Shown: positions 21,412 to 24,259 of the stretch, one piece after another
Position numbering within the stretch: position 1 is the stretch's first letter
Layout: the number at the start of each line of letters is the position of its first letter
From: Eubacterium sp. CAG:180
GTDB lineage: Bacteria > Bacillota > Clostridia > Oscillospirales > Acutalibacteraceae
Direction of reading: 5' to 3'
DNA: 24,259 nucleotides
NCBI GenBank assembly: GCA_000432435.1
Contig: HF993131.1
Span: 19,055-43,313, forward strand
Position numbers and translations under genes: made by a program
The notes under the pieces: generated by a model
What the model was told of the DNA's origin: nothing
The model's input: only the letters and a program-made list of their open reading frames with translations
The model's database searches: none

Positions 21412-22665
21412 TTATTTTTCTATTCGCGAATACCTTGATACCGACAGCACTATTCCCATTTCAACAAGCAGCATCATAAGCGAGGTGCCGCCGTAGCTGA
21501 AGAAGGGTAAGCTTATGCCTGTATTCGGCAACGTATCAGTAACAACGCCGATGTTAAGCGCCGTCTGAAGTCCCACCTGAAAGACGATGCCCATTGCAAG
21601 CATGGCACCGAAGCGGTCCTTTGCCTTTAGTCCTATAACGACCCCACGCCAAACAAGCAAAACGTACAGCAAAATTATTCCTACCGCTCTGATGAAGCCG
21701 AGCTCCTCGCAGACAATAGCAAAAATAAAGTCATTTTGCGGTTCGGAAACATACAGATGCTTTTGTTTTGAGTTACCGAGACCGGTTCCGAAAAGTCCGC
21801 CGGAACCTATGGCATAGAGCGAGTTGTTGGTTTGCCATCTTGCTCCCTTGGGGTCGTAGCTTTTATCGAGCCACGCCGTAATTCGCGCGCCCGCGTATTT
21901 TTCAAGAAGCTGCGGATTGAGCACGAATATGATAATTGCCACGGCGGCAATTACCGCTATAAGCACAAACCAATGTCTCTTTATCTCGCCGAGATACATC
22001 ATAATTACTCCTATGGCGAGAATAAGAATGGTGCCGGAAAGGTGATTTTCAAGATAGACAAGACCCGCCGTAACAGTTATAACCAAGGCATAGAAAAGGA
22101 GCTGCAAAAACGAATTATACACGACGATATGTCCGCCCGACAGTTCCTTTACTCCGTCTGCAAATTTGGAACGGTTTATTGACTTGCCGACTATTTTTTT
22201 ATGATTTCTGTCCATTTCGTATGCACAAAACAAAATTATGGCAAGCTTTGCTATTTCCGACGGCTGGAAGGTAAAAAAGCCGAGATTTATCCATCGGTGG
22301 AATTCACCGAACGACGCCGGCAGTATAAGAACTATAACAAGCAGACCCCATGAGACAATAAGACCGGGAACAGCAAGTATTTTAAGATAATCATACCTGA
22401 GCTTTGAAACAAGGAGCATACAAATAACGCCGACAACGGCAAAAATCAGCTGACGCTTAAAAAAGTATGTGCTGTCCCCCTTTTTGTTGTAAAAGGCGTA
22501 GGTGTAGCTTGCCGAAAACAGCATTACAAGTCCTATTGTAAGTATTGCGATTACAAGAAGAAGGAAGAATACGTCAATTCCGCCAAGTGCGAGAAAATCG
22601 GGCCTTCGCGAGCGTTTTTTTGCCTTTTGAGGACGCGGTTTTGCATTTTGGGCGTTCCCTGCCAT
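21412..22665 (-). CDS. ftsW: SEDS peptidoglycan polymerase FtsW (SpoVE-like)
   Basis: This SEDS-family glycosyltransferase polymerises lipid II at the septum. The 417-residue protein has a basic cytoplasmic N-terminus and about ten membrane helices. It shows HRWINLGFFTFQPSEIAKLA, the acidic residue of LENHLSGTIL, GSGGLFGTGLGNSKQK, the FIFAIVCEELGF loop and SLPFFSYGGTSLM near the end, all family signatures. ATG 22665 has AAGGAGGA upstream. FtsW and the sporulation paralogue SpoVE cannot be told apart from sequence alone here; position in the dcw cluster supports a division role. murD, which usually lies between mraY and ftsW, is missing. Confidence 0.95.
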   Translation of the reverse strand: MAGNAQNAKPRPQKAKKRSRRPDFLALGGIDVFFLLLVIAILTIGLVMLFSASYTYAFYNKKGDSTYFFKRQLIFAVVGVICMLLVSKLRYDYLKILAVPGLIVSWGLLVIVLILPASFGEFHRWINLGFFTFQPSEIAKLAIILFCAYEMDRNHKKIVGKSINRSKFADGVKELSGGHIVVYNSFLQLLFYALVITVTAGLVYLENHLSGTILILAIGVIMMYLGEIKRHWFVLIAVIAAVAIIIFVLNPQLLEKYAGARITAWLDKSYDPKGARWQTNNSLYAIGSGGLFGTGLGNSKQKHLYVSEPQNDFIFAIVCEELGFIRAVGIILLYVLLVWRGVVIGLKAKDRFGAMLAMGIVFQVGLQTALNIGVVTDTLPNTGISLPFFSYGGTSLMMLLVEMGIVLSVSRYSRIEK

Positions 22666-22724
22666 AATTCTTCCTCCTTTTCCTAAAAATTAAAACGGAC
22701 ATCTGCCGAAATCGGCAAATACAA

Positions 22725-23753
22725 TTATTTCATACCGTAATACAAAAGAGCGGTTCCTATAATTCCGCCGAAAAGCTGAACGAGTGTAAACACGACGCAT
22801 ATCTTGCGCTCTTTCCAGCCGCACATTTCAAAGTGGTGGTGTATGGGCGCCATTTTGAAAATTCGTTTGCCATGCGTTGCCTTGAAGTAGCATATCTGAA
22901 GCACATCCGAGAACATTTCGACTGCATAGATTATTCCGTAAAGCAAGATTATAAGCGGACAGTCTATGGCATAAGCGAGGGCTACAACCATACCGCCGAG
23001 GAACATTGAGCCGGTATCGCCCATCATAACCTTTCCGGGATACCAGTTCCAGATAAGGTATCCGAGACATCCGCCGAGAAGGCATCCCGCAAGAAGGCTT
23101 ACACCGAAGAAACCTCTGATAAGTGCCGCCGCTATAAATGAAATTGCCGCCACGGAGGTAACGCTTGCACACAAGCCGTCTACGCCGTCCGTGAAGTTTA
23201 CGGCATTTACCGTGAGATAAATAACGGCAATTCCGAATATCCAAAAGAAAAATTTAAGGTCGACATTTCCGACGAACGGAATGAACATATATGTGTTTCC
23301 CGACATATAGAGCGCCGCAAGATACGCCAGCATCACAAGAATCTGCGCGCCGGTTTTCTGCGCTATGGTAAGGCCGAGATTACGCTTTTTGGCAACCTTA
23401 ATATAATCGTCCGCAAAGCCGATAAGTCCGAAAGCGACAGCCATTAAAAGTCCCGCGAATATTTTGACCTTCATATCGTCGCCTATGACAACGCTTCCCG
23501 AAGTCAGAATATGACCGCCGAGCAGCTTATCGGTTATCAGGACGACAGCGAACGATACAATTATGCTTATTATAAACATAAGACCGCCCATTACGGGAGT
23601 ACCCTGCTTTGATTTATGCCATGCAGGACCTATGTCAAGAATAGTCTGCCCGAAGTGCAGCTTTCTAAGCCACGGAATTATAACAAATCCGAGCAAAAAA
23701 GCTATTAAAAAGCTAAGCAGAACGCCGAATATTAACGCGACCCAAATTTTCAT
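22725..23753 (-). CDS. mraY: Phospho-N-acetylmuramoyl-pentapeptide transferase (MraY)
   Basis: MraY transfers phospho-MurNAc-pentapeptide to undecaprenyl phosphate, making lipid I in the membrane. The 342-residue protein has about ten helices. It carries the UDP and Mg sites: GPAWHKSKQGTPVMGG near the N-terminus, the aspartate pair in FADDYIKVAKKRN, NAVNFTDGVDGL, GDTGSMFLGG and the histidine loop APIHHHFEMCGW. The ATG at 23753 directly follows the murF stop (TAAATG), so translation is probably coupled; the upstream GGGAAGAG is a weak ribosome site. Confidence 0.97.
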   Translation of the reverse strand: MKIWVALIFGVLLSFLIAFLLGFVIIPWLRKLHFGQTILDIGPAWHKSKQGTPVMGGLMFIISIIVSFAVVLITDKLLGGHILTSGSVVIGDDMKVKIFAGLLMAVAFGLIGFADDYIKVAKKRNLGLTIAQKTGAQILVMLAYLAALYMSGNTYMFIPFVGNVDLKFFFWIFGIAVIYLTVNAVNFTDGVDGLCASVTSVAAISFIAAALIRGFFGVSLLAGCLLGGCLGYLIWNWYPGKVMMGDTGSMFLGGMVVALAYAIDCPLIILLYGIIYAVEMFSDVLQICYFKATHGKRIFKMAPIHHHFEMCGWKERKICVVFTLVQLFGGIIGTALLYYGMK

Positions 23754-24259
23754 TTACTCTTCCCACTCTCTGTATAAGCTGTTTATAACATCCTCGAGCT
23801 TCATTCCGCGACTCGCCTTGAAAAGAACTGCGTCTCCGTCTTTAAGCGTTTCGAGAAGCGTTTTTGCAAGCTCGTTTTTATCGTCAAATGATTTTATTTC
23901 ATCGACAAATCCTTTTGCTCCCTCGGCAATGTGTTTTGCTTTTGCGCCGTATGTAAAAAGAATGTCGATATTTTTGTTTTCGGTATATTTTCCGACATTT
24001 TCATGAGAAATATCGCTGTATTTTCCGAGTTCAAGCATATCGCCGAGAACTGCTATCCTGCGGTTTGATTTAAACGAGGACAACACATCCAGAGCCGCTT
24101 TTTGCGAATCCGGACTTGCGTTGTAGCAATCCTCTATAACCGTTATTCCGCCGACTTTTTTAATACGCTGACGCATTCCGGACGGAACAAAGCTTTTGAG
24201 CCCTGCCGCTATTTTCCGCGGTTCCATTCTCATTTCATATCCCACGGCAAACGCCGCAC
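23754..24259 (-). CDS. murF: UDP-MurNAc-tripeptide--D-Ala-D-Ala ligase (MurF), cut by window edge
   Basis: MurF adds D-Ala-D-Ala to UDP-MurNAc-tripeptide. Only the C-terminal third is inside the window. It shows the C-terminal ligase-domain motif GITVIEDCYNASPDSQKAAL, then RRIAVLGDMLELG, KNIDILFTYGAKAKHIAEG and LFKASRGMKLEDV near the end. A GTG at 24245 could be taken for a start, but the frame continues to the edge reading AAFAVGYEM, which is internal MurF sequence, so the 5' end lies to the right of the window. It is the most upstream visible gene of the dcw cluster. Confidence 0.95.
   Translation of the reverse strand, partial: AAFAVGYEMRMEPRKIAAGLKSFVPSGMRQRIKKVGGITVIEDCYNASPDSQKAALDVLSSFKSNRRIAVLGDMLELGKYSDISHENVGKYTENKNIDILFTYGAKAKHIAEGAKGFVDEIKSFDDKNELAKTLLETLKDGDAVLFKASRGMKLEDVINSLYREWEE

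Noticed and set aside
24243..24245. GTG as the start of murF
   Set aside because: Upstream codons inside the window read AAFAV, which continues MurF sequence; the gene is cut by the edge.

Overview
The window comes from a mid-GC, endospore-forming anaerobic Firmicute, most likely an uncultured or gut-type member of the Clostridia. The division and cell-wall genes are of clostridial type. The dipicolinate synthase pair spoVFA/spoVFB marks a spore former. The redox genes are rich in ferredoxin-type cysteine clusters and flavodoxin folds, as in strict anaerobes. Ribosome binding sites are strong (GGAGG, AAGGAG), and several promoters fit the housekeeping TTGACA-17-TATAAT pattern. I see no tRNA, rRNA, CRISPR array or complete transposase gene.

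Left third (1-4.7 kb): a CapA-type metallophosphatase gene cut by the left edge converges on deoC through a bidirectional terminator. Between deoC and htpG (Hsp90) lies a short AT-rich insert of about 811 bp. It carries one GNAT acetyltransferase gene and ends in perfect 15-bp inverted repeats, like a small cargo-bearing mobile cassette.

Redox block (4.8-9.4 kb): a MerR-type operator/promoter faces right and drives an operon of an iron-sulfur flavoprotein, an ECF-transporter S component and a fusion of a DUF1893 domain with a ferredoxin-tailed aldo/keto reductase. A second promoter follows, driving a Pr6Pr-type membrane protein and an EFR1-type flavodoxin-ferredoxin. The block looks like an inducible electron-transfer or detoxification module. 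The regulator is not in the window.

Transport block (9.6-13.6 kb): two divergent MelB-like GPH sugar symporters share a promoter region with small palindromes. The right-hand symporter overlaps a histidine-phosphatase gene by 4 bp.

Wall, division and sporulation block (13.6-24.3 kb): murC stands alone on the minus strand. Next to it, on the plus strand, spoVFA-spoVFB sits behind a near-perfect sigma-K promoter. Then comes a leftward dcw cluster, murF-mraY-ftsW-murG-murA-ftsQ-ftsZ, with murF cut by the right edge. murD is absent from its usual place, and murC is separated from the cluster by the spore genes. murA and ftsQ overlap out of frame by about 137 bp. ftsZ has its own promoter with an ACCTA/TAGGT palindrome at the expected start site. 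Together these genes make lipid II (MurA, MurC, MurF, MraY, MurG), polymerise it at the septum (FtsW, FtsQ, FtsZ) and make spore-core dipicolinate.
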